Program-made: the position numbers and the translations under genes
Part shown: positions 45,701 through 55,245 of the stretch, piece by piece
Position numbering within the stretch: the first letter of the stretch is position 1
Layout of the letters: each line of letters starts with the position of its first letter
Notes under the pieces: generated by a model
Told to the model about the DNA's origin: nothing
Databases searched by the model: none
What the model saw: only the letters and a program-made list of their open reading frames with translations
Assembly (NCBI GenBank): GCA_026210745.1
Contig: CP110632.1
Coordinates: 2,107,001 to 2,171,000 of the forward strand
DNA from: Exobasidium rhododendri
Lineage: Eukaryota > Basidiomycota > Exobasidiomycetes > Exobasidiales > Exobasidiaceae
Direction of reading: 5' to 3'
Length of the DNA: 64,000 nt

Positions 45701-46047
45701 TGGTCTTCGGTCATAACGCCGCCTACCAGTTGGGAACTAGTAAGCGATCTAACCTGTGCATCCCTCAACATCTCCAGCCTTTACCCGCCCCGACACCGTT
45801 TGAAGGAGCAGCCGCACCAGCACTCTTGATGGAAGCGAGCAAACTAAAGGAAGCAGACGTGAATAGTGGAGTGTTGACCCACATGCCTCACAAAAGACTG
45901 CAACTAGTCAGCCAAACCAAGGCAGACACTCACACTGCCTCTAGTTCGGCGGGTGGGAAAGGGAACGTGAAGCGAAACGTGGAGATGGAGGAGAGCATTG
46001 TAGCAGGCGCAGTCAGCATGGCCGTGTTTTGGAGGATTCATGTATGA
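42787..46047 (+). CDS. Coq11-like NAD-binding domain fused to mitochondrial RCC1-like (Fmp25-type) domain
   Basis: There are three exons: 42787-42823, 42911-42965 and 43053-46047, giving 1,028 aa. Residues 1-~325 form an atypical SDR/epimerase like yeast Coq11, which acts in the coenzyme Q synthome: MKLLVVGGNGFLG, SCDAVVHTIGILLESDYKG, FVYISAEDIF and SSRYIETKRQAE. A junction follows at about 330-390 with a second mitochondrial-type signal, TLGRRTFSTTVSHRRHAG, then poly-Ser and a membrane segment (LPVVAVAVTIAYLL). Residues ~415-1028 carry RCC1-type repeats (VYAWGSNRYN, VLQWGLGFFD, VLGWGRQTHGQTGLG, VMVFGHNAAYQLGTSKRSN), resembling yeast Fmp25, which is linked to complex III assembly. No ATG exists in frame between about 43600 and 44182, so the second half cannot start independently with its own signal. 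Confidence 0.87.
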
Positions 46048-46108
46048 TTAAGATGATTTGGATCAAGAAAACAGAAATGGATGCAGAGTATCAGATGATG
46101 ACGAGATG

Positions 46109-46133
46109 GATGTGATGTGATGTGATGTGATGC
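46109..46133 (+). repeat. Short GATGT tandem repeat
   Basis: About five copies of the pentamer GATGT just downstream of the Coq11/RCC1 gene, in the short gap before the convergent neighbour. Confidence 0.7.
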
Positions 46134-46243
46134 GAGTGTAGCCTTGAATTGAAAATGTGTGAAGGATGGGAATTTGGTACAGTGAGGAGAGAGGGACGAG
46201 AGCCAGGAGATGTATGTTTCCCCCCTTATAGGAGAGTGCGCCG

Positions 46244-47008
46244 TCAGTGGGAGTGTGAGAATTGTGAGATTGGGCGGGGATAGAGGTGAGCCGTGTGCTT
46301 GTCTATACTCGCGAGAGAGGATCTACTGTGACGAGCAACGTTGTTGCTGATGTCTCCTCCTTGTGCTTGCAAGGCTTCCTCGTCGTCTTCTTCCTCTGAA
46401 GAGTCATCTTCCAGGTCGACGATAAGGGACGGCAGCGACGGCGTTGAGGAGGCATTCGCGGCACCGTCGTTGTCTTCGTCGCCTAATGTGGATGCATTCA
46501 TACTGCTGCTGCTGCTAGTATCGTGGGAGCGTTGATTCGTGCTGACTTCTTGTAACAATCCTCGAAACCACTCGTTTTCATCCTCGCTACCATCCTCGTC
46601 ATCCTCGTCATCATCGCTATAGTAGTCACTCGTTTGCACTTGCTGTGAATGCTGGCCGTAGCGATACCCTGACTCGCAATCCTCGTTTGCGCTTTCGTTC
46701 TCGTCAAGGACGAGCTGGTCGAATGGATGCATTCCCGCCCGATTGACCATGAGCATCCACCGCTCCCTTTCAGACTTGAGAGCTGATATCTTGTCATCGG
46801 ACAGCGCCGATGTCGATGGTGAGGGTGATGAGGATGATGGTTGTGGTGAGGAGAGGGATATAGGTGCGATGGAGGTAGCTGCAGAAATGGACACCTTCCT
46901 GGAGGTCGGTAAAGAGATGGCTGCCGTCTTGATGGCATTTCGAATCAAGACACTCCTTCGAAGCAGCTCGCCTTCGTAGCTGTCCATCCTGGGAACAGAC
47001 CAGAACAT
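46244..47008 (-). CDS. Hypothetical acidic Ser-rich protein
   Basis: An intronless frame of 254 aa from ATG MFWSVPRMDSYEGELLRRSV; the frame is open further up but without ATG, and MDSYEGE seven codons on is an alternative start. The N-terminal ~40 residues look helical and basic (RRSVLIRNAIKTAAISLPTSRK), followed by a Ser/Pro linker. Then comes ISALKSERERWMLMVNRAGMHPFDQLVLDENES, the only stretch that looks conserved, and long acidic runs (YYSDDDEDDEDGSEDENEW and DLEDDSSEEEDDEE). The protein is probably disordered. Family not recognised. A nested palindrome lies about 145 bp upstream of the ATG. Confidence 0.55.
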   Translation of the reverse strand: MFWSVPRMDSYEGELLRRSVLIRNAIKTAAISLPTSRKVSISAATSIAPISLSSPQPSSSSPSPSTSALSDDKISALKSERERWMLMVNRAGMHPFDQLVLDENESANEDCESGYRYGQHSQQVQTSDYYSDDDEDDEDGSEDENEWFRGLLQEVSTNQRSHDTSSSSSMNASTLGDEDNDGAANASSTPSLPSLIVDLEDDSSEEEDDEEALQAQGGDISNNVARHSRSSLASIDKHTAHLYPRPISQFSHSH

Positions 47009-47149
47009 GGGTGTCTCGTTGCTCTTCTTTGACGTGTTGTGAAGGGGGGAGGAAGCAATGAGAAAAAGGGGGGAAGGAAGAGATATATGGAGAACTAGGT
47101 GCAAAATGTGGCTGCTGATCTGATCTATTTGTTCTATCTGCTGAGTCTT

Positions 47150-47271
47150 TCACAATAATTGCGCCGGTCTCGGATGATTCTCCACTCCTTTTGGGGGGAG
47201 CGGATGCAAAATATCGTCGAGTTCTCCCCCCCAAACGTGGGTTTCCTAAGAAAAAAGCGCAATTATTGTGA
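47150..47271. repeat. Nested inverted repeat (122 bp)
   Basis: Perfect 15-bp outer arms: TCACAATAATTGCGC at 47150-47164 and its reverse complement at 47257-47271. Inside lies a second, near-perfect pair: TTGGGGGGAG at 47191-47200 and CTCCCCCCCAA at 47224-47234. No target-site duplication is visible at the ends. It could be a small non-autonomous element or a structured regulatory site upstream of the acidic protein gene. Confidence 0.65.
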
Positions 47272-48082
47272 TGTGCGAGTATGTGGAGTGAGACAAGGAT
47301 ATGCCAAGATCAAAAAGAGACGGGTAGGCACCTTGCCAGTCGCTTGTAGGAGGAGAGTAGGTCAAGCAATGCTGTACGAGGGCGATAGGGATCCTCGGTG
47401 TGATAGACGTGGATGTGTACCGCACTACTTTCACATGAGGCGTACGTGGTGGTCAGCAATTGCCCACGATGCAGCTTGTTTCTCTCGAGAGTCACCCCTC
47501 TGTGTAGGGATGATGCGGTGTGAGGAGAGAAAGGGTCGATGGGCTAGACGTGCGAGGATGACTGCGATACACAGGGAGGTCGGAGGGCAGGGTCAGGTTC
47601 AATGATTAGAGATCTGATCGTGAGCCTTTATAAGCTGGCCTTATCTTACACACTCTCTCCCCCCATGACTCGAGTCAAAAGTAACACATAGCCGATTAAA
47701 CTTTTTACACTTATTTTTTTCCCTTCACTTTTTCACTTTTTGAAAGTGGCTTATCTAAGGGCGTGGGCGTGAGAGGGGGAGAGGGGGAGTAAAGAGCAGC
47801 AGGGCTCCGCGTCGCGTCCGGAAGCTCTGTCGCCATTTGCATCATTCAAGGCGAAAACATGATCACGTCAATGTTACGAGAAGTCGTGACTTTCAAAGAG
47901 GAAAAATGTATTAGGATAACGATGATGGTGTTACGGCTTTAGAGAGGTGGGTAGACAAACAGGAAAAAGAGGGGGCAAACAAGCACAGATAATGATACAT
48001 AGGGGATTGAAGGCACAGAGCAGAGTGGTGATCGCAGGAATGGTGGGGCGCACGAGCGTTGAGGCCAAAAACGAGATCGATC
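47272..48082. other. Intergenic, no gene seen
   Basis: About 0.8 kb between the palindrome and the 3' end of RNR2. Contains a TATA-like TTTATAAG near 47625, an A/T tract at 47700-47750 and GA-rich runs near 47770. A plus-strand frame covering 47159-47605 has no ATG at its start and no recognisable content. Confidence 0.4.
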
Positions 48083-49396
48083 TCAAAAGTCCTCGTCAAC
48101 GGAGAAGCCATGCTTATTCCTGTTGCTTGATGCTTCCTCTGCGGTAGTGTTCTCGTCCTCTTCCTTGTGGAGTGCTACTCCCATCTTGGAGTATTCGGCC
48201 ACCTTCTTCTCAAAGAAGTTCGTCTTTCCAGTGAGCGAAATGTTCTCCATCCAGTCAAAAGGATTCGTCGAATTGTACACCTTTTCGTTTCCCAGCGAGA
48301 CCAAGAGTCGATCGGCGACAAATTCAATGTATTGACACATCAACTTCGAGTTCATGCCGATCAAGGCGCAAGGAAGTGCATCGGTGAGAAAGCTTTGCTC
48401 GATGGTGACGGCTTCGGTGATGATCTTCTTGACCGTGTCAGGATGAGCTCGGTTGTTCAGGTGGCTGAACAAGAGGCAGGCAAAGTCGGTGTGAAGACCT
48501 TCGTCACGGCTGATCAACTCGTTGGAAAAGGTCAAGCCAGGCATCAGACCGCGCTTCTTGAGCCAAAAGATGGAAGCAAACGAACCACTGAAGAAGATTC
48601 CTTCCACGGCAGCAAAGGCGACCAATCGTTCCGCAAACGTCGACTCATCATCCGAGATCCACTTGAGAGCCCACTCTGCCTTCTTCTTGACGACGGGAAT
48701 CGTCTCCATGGCGTCAAAGAGGAATTCACGTTGTTCAGTGTCACGGATGTACGTGTCAATGAGAAGAGAATATGTCTCCGAATGAATGTTTTCCCTGGTG
48801 ATGATTATTGCGAGTCAGCACAAAAAGCCACTCCTGCCTTTCCCTCGCAGTAATAAATGACTCACATCATGATCTGGAAACCGTAGAAGCATCGCGCCTC
48901 AGCAGCTTGCACTTCTCCACTGAATCGCTCCACTAAGTTCTCGTTGACGATGCCATCCGAGGCAGCAAAGAAAGCCAGGACGTGAGAGACAAAGTGACGC
49001 TCGTTGTCGTTGAGCTTGTTGTCCCAATCATGAAGATCTTTGGAGAGATCAATCTCTTCCGCAGTCCAGAAAGACGCCTCCGCCTTCTTGTACATTTGCC
49101 AGATCTACAACGGATGCGAATACATAATCATCATCAGCATACAACACTCTTCAATGTGGAATGTAATCGCGCCATCTTCCGTCTCTACTCACCTCGTGAT
49201 ATCTGATGGGGAAGAGAACAAATCGTCGCGAGCTCTCGGTGAGAAGAGGTTCATCTACTGCGACCTCACTCGACTTGGTACGAGCTACTTCGCTGGTGAC
49301 TTTGCCATTCTTGCTTTCCTTGTTCATGTCGAACTTGGCTAGCTCGGCAGCGACCTTCTTGGAAGGCGTCTGAGGGTTGACAACGGCAGCAGACAT
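48083..49396 (-). CDS. RNR2: Ribonucleotide reductase small subunit
   Basis: The R2 subunit, which supplies the tyrosyl radical for dNTP synthesis. There are three exons: 49396-49193, 49104-48866 and 48794-48083, giving 384 aa. Motifs: [35 protein letters not shown] (first metal ligand region), [39 protein letters not shown] (second ligand set, split by intron 2), and [18 protein letters not shown]. The C-terminal SVDEDF tail is the conserved peptide that docks on the large subunit. Length matches yeast Rnr2 (399 aa). Regulation by a G1/S factor is suggested by an ACGCGT box and two GACGCGAA sites 300-360 bp upstream. Confidence 0.96.
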
Positions 49397-50293
49397 GACT
49401 TGGTAGAGGGGGGAAGAGTGGGGGATGACTGCGCGGTAGATTAGTGGCGATGGGGGGAGAACGTGTGAACGATGACAACGAAGAGAGAGAGAGAGATCCT
49501 CGTTAGGCTTTGTGTGTGGGTGTGTGTGTGGAAGAGCGAAAAAGCAAACAAGCTAAGACCAGGCTTACACTTGAGAGTCGATACAGGTAGAGAGAGGACG
49601 AGTCTGACGATGGGAAGGAGGAAGGTTGTGTTGGAATGGAAAGAGATCGCCTTCCTTTTAACCTTAGAGTAATCGTACTGTGCGACGAGGAATTAAATGG
49701 GACGCGTTGGATGAAATCGCGCTCGCACGTGTCGTAGACGCGAAGATTGACGCGAAACGCAACAACGGGGTTTCTCATTATCGCCAAGATCGATGCAAGG
49801 GGGAAGGGAAAAGGAGGACGGTCCAGGAATCAGATACGCAGTCGGCCGACATGATGGCTTGGTATGTGTGTCTTTAGACAAGCGACGCTTGACGGGCTAG
49901 GATTCCGCTTTACTGTCTGTTCGAGAGACATTCAAGGGCAAAATTCGGTTTTGCAGTCCACTTGTCAGCGTACTCATTTGTGCAGAACCATTTATTCTAT
50001 CAAAGAGTGTTGGATGGTGTGTACAATAATGCGGGAGGAAAGGGGGGAGGGGAGAAGGCGGGAAAGGCCGGCAAGGGTAAAGAGACCAGTCCAGTCCCCG
50101 TGCCAAAGCCTCTGTTTGCTCGTCTAGCGAGTTTGCTTCAGCCATGCAATCCCCACTAGGAGGAGGCCAGGCGATACGATAGAAGGAGATACAAAGAAGG
50201 AAAGAGAGAGATGCGGTGGAAGGAAAGGTGAGTGTGACGTAGAAAAAGGGGCAATCTATGACACGGAGTCGCAGGACTTCACTGATCAGTCCT
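49397..50293. other. Intergenic, RNR2 promoter / secreted-protein 3' side
   Basis: Nearly 0.9 kb without a supported gene. Includes GT and GA short repeats near 49480-49540 and the G1/S-like boxes at 49702-49758. Frames seen at 49900-50550 on the minus strand are shadows of the neighbouring secreted-protein gene. Confidence 0.4.
49702..49758. promoter_or_regulatory. MCB/E2F-like sites upstream of RNR2
   Basis: One ACGCGT (49702-49707) and two GACGCGAA sites (49737-49744 and 49749-49756), read as TTCGCGTC on the gene strand, lie within 57 bp. This is the arrangement expected for MBF-type regulation of ribonucleotide reductase in fungi. The motif is seen; function is inferred. Confidence 0.55.
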
Positions 50294-51838
50294 TTAGTCG
50301 GTGAAACCCCATTCAATGTTGATCTCTCCCGTGGAAAGGGTGGCAAAGCTTTCAAAGAGACCTTGCGAGAAGTCGACAGATTCGGTCGAGACGCATGAGG
50401 GGCACTCATCGGCAACAGTGGCAGTTTGAATTGTTCCCGTCGCAGTGTCCTTGATCTGAATGGTCTTTCCACAGTGAGCTCCGTTGGCATACATTGTTGT
50501 TTCAAGAGCAACAATAAAGGCGCTGTCACTGTTGACATTTCCACAAGCACCGGCATTACCGCCTTGCAAGAAATAAGTTCCCTTTCCAGAGTAGTTCAAA
50601 GAGCCAGAGCTCGTACTAGTGGAGGATGCAGCACTGCTAGTAGCCGTCTTGGTAGATGTAGAGCTCTTGCTGCTGCTACTGCTGCTGGAGCTGCTGCTGT
50701 CATCGCTGGCTGAGGAGCTCTTGCTGCTTGTGCTATCGTTGTCCGTTGAAGCGCTTGAAGTACTGGAAGAATCATCGTCGTCATCATCGTCATCGCAGTC
50801 ATCGTCGTCATCGTCATTAGAGGAGTCGGAGCTGGTAGAGGCGAGCTTGCTGTCACTTGTGCTCTTGGTGGTAGAAGTGGAAGCGGCAGGAGTGCTAGTG
50901 CTAGAAGACGAGCTTGAAGTGTGGTGGTGTTTGTGTGTGCTTGAGGTGGAAGTAGGCTGACTGGAAGAAGTAGAAGTGTGGTGGTGGTGTTTGTGTGTGC
51001 TTGAGGTGGAGGTAGGCTGACTGGAAGAAGTAGAAGTGTGGTGGTGGTGTTTGTGTGTGCTTGAGGTGGACGTAGGCTGACTGGAAGAAGTCGAGTGGTG
51101 ATGTTTCGATGCACTGGAAGATGCAGACTCGCTTGTCTTGCTAGTGTCCGTGGGCGATGAGGTCGACGAAGAAGAGTCGGTCTCGGAAGCGCTACTTGAT
51201 TTGCCAGTGTATCTAGCCCCGGATGAAGAGGCATCAGTCATAGAAGCGCTGGAAGATGCAGACTTGCTTCGGTTGTCGTCATAGTTTTTGGAAGAAGTAG
51301 AAGACGCAGAAGTGCTTTCGTTGGAACTATCACTCTTGGAAGAAGAGCCGTCGTCAGAACTGCTTTGCGTAGAAGATGAACCTGAGTCGTTTGACGCATC
51401 TGATGAGCCTGAGTCAGAAGCGCTTGCAGTGGATGCAGCAGCATCTCCCGAGTTACCTGCGCTCTGAGAAGTAGACTTGTCCGACGAGTCAGAGGATCCA
51501 TCAGTAGAAGCAGTAGAAGCATCTCCAGAATCGGAAGAGCTATCAGTAGATTTGACACTGACAGCAGCGCTGGCATCAGATGCAGTCGAGTCCGAGCTAG
51601 TGTCGGCCTGAGAAGCTTGACCATCAGAAGAGCTATCGGTGCTGTAATTGTTGGCATTTCGACGGCTTCTTTCCGATCGACGAGCCATGCGTCGATGTTG
51701 TTGCATGTGTCCTCCGAACAAGGTAGCATCCCGTTGTGAGATGGGCATTCCCGATCGAATGACCAAGCCATCTTCAGCAGAGGCTGGGGCCATTGTAGCC
51801 AATGCTACGGCAAGTAAGAAGAAGGTGAAGCGAGCCAT
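50294..51838 (-). CDS. Secreted Ser/His-rich protein with double-psi beta-barrel (RlpA/barwin-like) domain
   Basis: A 514-aa intronless protein. Signal peptide at the N-terminus (MARFTFFLLAVALATMAPAS), a possible basic processing site (RRMARRSERSRR), then ~350 residues dominated by Ser with Thr/Asp. Inside are 20-residue repeats containing KHHHHTSTSS and an almost pure Asp run (DDDDDDCDDDDDDDD). The last ~100 residues form the folded part: GKGTYFLQGGNAGACGNVNS, then ANGAHCGKTIQIK, VADECPSC and FATLSTGEINIEWGF, with cysteines and a DPBB layout as in RlpA/barwin/expansin-like proteins. Likely a heavily O-glycosylated wall or extracellular protein. Catalysis is not shown, and expansin-like wall binding or effector activity is a guess. 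Confidence 0.82.
   Translation of the reverse strand: MARFTFFLLAVALATMAPASAEDGLVIRSGMPISQRDATLFGGHMQQHRRMARRSERSRRNANNYSTDSSSDGQASQADTSSDSTASDASAAVSVKSTDSSSDSGDASTASTDGSSDSSDKSTSQSAGNSGDAAASTASASDSGSSDASNDSGSSSTQSSSDDGSSSKSDSSNESTSASSTSSKNYDDNRSKSASSSASMTDASSSGARYTGKSSSASETDSSSSTSSPTDTSKTSESASSSASKHHHSTSSSQPTSTSSTHKHHHHTSTSSSQPTSTSSTHKHHHHTSTSSSQPTSTSSTHKHHHTSSSSSSTSTPAASTSTTKSTSDSKLASTSSDSSNDDDDDDCDDDDDDDDSSSTSSASTDNDSTSSKSSSASDDSSSSSSSSSSKSSTSTKTATSSAASSTSTSSGSLNYSGKGTYFLQGGNAGACGNVNSDSAFIVALETTMYANGAHCGKTIQIKDTATGTIQTATVADECPSCVSTESVDFSQGLFESFATLSTGEINIEWGFTD
50919..51096 (-). repeat. 60-bp tandem repeat, about three copies
   Basis: An exactly 60-bp unit, nearly identical between copies, inside the secreted-protein gene; each unit encodes 20 residues with a KHHHH core and TSTSSSQP. 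Copy number may vary between strains. Confidence 0.9.
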
Positions 51839-53282
51839 CTTTGATCAGTGTTGGTACGTGGAAGGTGAGGAAGGGTTGTGGTGAGAATGTGTATTTGTGC
51901 TGGGGGAAGGTGTTGACAATTCCGATAGAATGAAGGAAAGATGAGCTTTCTGAATGTGAGTTCCGAGAGAGTGTGTGCTTGATTGATTGCGATTCTAAAG
52001 TTTGCTATCTGCGCAGCAGAGGCAAAGGAAAGAAAGGTAGATCGGAGAAAGGTGAGAGGATGGGAAGGAGAGTGTCTGTGACAGGGAAGAGAGGAATGAT
52101 GGTGGTTGCTTAAAAAGGAGCAGAGGGGCGCTTGAACAGCCCAAAATCAAACAACCGATCCAAGCTCCGTGGGTAGGAAAAGACATGAGAAAAGGAGGGG
52201 GGTCAAGTAGGGACCTTTGCCTTGCTTGCACACACTCATTGTGTGCAGGAGAGGTGCAATGCTTGAGTCAAGGGGTGAAAAGGGCAGGTTTGTTTAGTAA
52301 GTTCGCACTAGTGCAAGAAGCGGACAATGTGCCAATGCATCTCAAGAATTCTATTTATTCCTGGACGCGCATAAGGTATTTGCCCATTTAGAAAGGTGAA
52401 TACAAAAGCGGAACAGGAGTTGTAGTGACGCATACAAATCGTATATGTCGGGTCAACCCAAATTTAGAAGCAAAGCAGATAAAGGGGGGACCAGACTTTC
52501 CCACCTTGTCGTGTTGGTCAATGGGAATTCCTTAGGAGCGCGCGTCGCAAGGCTCCTTTTTGCAGCTGGCTAGCCGCCGAGATGCAATTGATGGCTGTAC
52601 TACCTAAAGACATCTAAACGTTCAGGCCTATGTGCGTACGCATTGCCTCTTCTTTGGCCTAAAGTCTTTGTCTCTTTCTGGAATAGGAAAGGCGTCAATA
52701 AAATCCCCTTTGACAACGGGAAATGATTGATTGGGGATGCAGATAGGACTACAGATCAAAGCAAGCTCGGCTTGTTTGTGTCGCTTTATTGAGCTTCACA
52801 AGAGTATGCTCGCCGTGACGTGTTCGTCCCCAGGCCACACATGAGCAATCCGTCATTGGTAGTGAGTGGGTCAAGTTCTACTGCTTCATCTCACAGTGCG
52901 ACATGTTGATATTGTCATTGTTGATGGACTTGCAACATACGCTTTGAATTGAATCTAAGACTCAATGTGTTCCAGCGAGCGAGCTTCTTTCCACTTCATC
53001 TTCCTAAACAAATTCGCTTTCATGAGCGCGAGAGACAGTGATACCCTTAATAGGCACTTCCCACGACATTGCGACAGCGGCCGGGGTGAAGCTATTATTG
53101 AAAGAAATGATGCCTTACACGGCGGCGTATTCACACTCCCACGCGGTCTAATCCTTCCCAATGCTGTGCACGGACTCCTCCCCCTCTTGAAGAATTCTGT
53201 GTTCTTGAAATGCTCGGGCCTAGACAAGGTTTGTCCTCTTCGCTCCACGTCATCACCGTCTCTCTTCGGCCTGCGGTGTGTC
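51839..53282. other. 1.4-kb divergent intergenic region
   Basis: Lies between the starts of the secreted DPBB gene and UBC6. No coding or RNA feature is supported. A frame from about 52965 runs in phase into the UBC6 start codon but has no convincing content before it. Confidence 0.4.
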
Positions 53283-54727
53283 ATGGCGACGACCACATCA
53301 CAGTGAGTAGCTTCTCCTGGTGAGCATGAATGGCGCCTTTGTGGACTGATGATATCAATTCCATGCATCAGCAACAAAAAGTCGTCTGCAGTGAAGCGAA
53401 TCTTGAGCGAAGCTAGAGAGTTCAAGGAGACCGACACCGAGTTCACCGCTAGTCCGCTCGACGACAACATCTTTGAATGGCACTTCACGCTTCGAGGGCC
53501 ATCCACGAGCGAATTCCAAGAGGGTATATACCATGGCAGAATACTTCTTCCCGCCGAATATCCCTTCAGGCCGCCAGATGTGATGCTCCTGACGCCGAAC
53601 GGCCGCTGGGAACTTAATAAAAAGGTAAGTGTGGCATGGTCCTTCTCCTGATGGCGAAGTGATGCAGATGCTAACGTCAAATCCACGTCTATGCAAGATC
53701 TGCCTCACCTTTACTGGATTTCACGAGGAGGTAAGGAGTGAAAGTAGTCTCATTGCACTCCTTTCCGGACTGAACAACTGGCTGACTTTACGCTCTTCAT
53801 GTATCTCTTGACCAGATGTGGCAGCCAGCTTGGGGGATCAGGACAGCCTTGATAGGAGTACAGGCTTTCATGGCAGCAAGAGCAGAGGCTGCGGTAGGTG
53901 TCGGAAGTCTGGACTATCCTGAGGAAGAGCGTGAGAGATTGGCAAAGAAGTGAGTGGATCATCGAGTAGCACTTTTTCAGATTGAGAAGACGTGCCGATG
54001 AATCGTTCTTGCCAACAGATCTCAAGACTGGATCTGTCCGGTATGCAAGATCAAGAACAGCGATATCTTGTCAGACGACGCTGTAAGGATACCGGAAGTG
54101 CTTCCAGAGGGCTTGACAATCGATCCACAAGGCGGAAGCATGCAGAATAGGGACGAAGAGGCTGCTGTCGTGCCAGGTGGTACTCCTTCCCCTGCTCTAT
54201 CCAGCGCAAATGGCGACCACGTTTCACTGCCAACTATCTCTGAGCCGTCCGAACTCAACGAAACGAGTTCTGATCACACGTTTGGACCTCTTGGCCCTTC
54301 TGAAGGATTGCTGGCTTCGCTTGTCGATGGCAAAGCACGAAGAGACGCTTCCTTCGACTCCATCACCTCGAGTTGTGTAACGTCCGGCACTACAACACCG
54401 ATTGGTAGTAACCCTTCCTTTAGACAGTCGCAAGCGAGTCAAGATAAAGGCAAGCAAAGACAGACTAGCGAAGGCGAGGATGAGGATGAGGCAAAGGCGG
54501 AGACTTCTTCGACAATTACTTTCTCCGCCGCGGCCCTTCCTTTCTCGACTTCATCGCAGCCATCGACTAGCCTACAAGGAAGTGTTGCGACTGCCGTACG
54601 ACCCAACAATCTCCATCGAACTGCGGAATCGGAAAGGAGACTGGCCGTCTTAGATCGAGCAATCGCCACTGTTCTCTTTCTACTTCTTGCGTTGGTGCTA
54701 CGTCGAGTGCTGAATGCCATGTCTTGA
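53283..54727 (+). CDS. UBC6: ER tail-anchored ubiquitin-conjugating enzyme (Ubc6/UBE2J type)
   Basis: An E2 of the ER-associated degradation pathway, held on the cytosolic face of the ER. There are five exons: 53283-53302, 53372-53624, 53698-53730, 53816-53949 and 54019-54727, giving 382 aa. Exon 1 codes for six residues and exon 3 is only 33 nt. UBC motifs: KRILSEAREFKE, FEWHFTLRGPSTSEFQEGIYHGRI, YPFRPPDVMLLTPNGRWELNKKICL with active-site Cys93, then MWQPAWGIRTALIG. The atypical NxxNKKICL context, rather than HPN, is diagnostic of the Ubc6 class. After a disordered Ser/Asp/Glu linker the protein ends in a hydrophobic anchor (TVLFLLLALVLRRVLNAMS). Confidence 0.94.
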
Positions 54728-55245
54728 AGTTTTGCCAGTGCCCCCCCCCCCTCCTCCTCCTCCCACATTTTCCCTTTCACAACATCTCTGTAGCATACAT
54801 CACACACAAACAACACACTGTTCAAGCTGACTATGTTGAATCTAGTGTCTAGCCTCTCATATTTAATCTTCTCGACTGGGTATACCTCCTCATGGAAGAC
54901 GTCGGAGAGCACGGCACCGATTAACAGAGACACGCCCTCGCTTGGCGGACGGCTTTTCGGCTTTTTCCCTGCTTATCTGCAGGCACGCACATATCCGTAC
55001 AATTGAGGAGGGAAGATTTATACCCGCGTACGATAGAATTCCTATTCAGATCGCCCTTACCTTTTTTGCACTTTCTTCAGAGGAGACCTTGTTTTCCACT
55101 TATATTTCCGACCCTGTGACCGCCCGCATTCTTAGATCCAAGCGACTAGGCTCCGGTTTCCATACTAAGTCCTCCTCCATCGTCAGGTGATCGTTCTCAC
55201 ACTCGAGGAATCGAAGGGTCGAGTACCACTTAGGACGGTGCTGCC
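54728..55245. other. Intergenic, UBC6 3' side and NMNAT promoter
   Basis: Begins with a C/CT-rich tract at 54740-54765. No gene or motif recognised. Confidence 0.4.

Noticed and set aside
47159-47605. 148-codon plus-strand frame
   Set aside because: No ATG at the start, Arg/Cys-rich random-looking translation, overlaps the palindrome.
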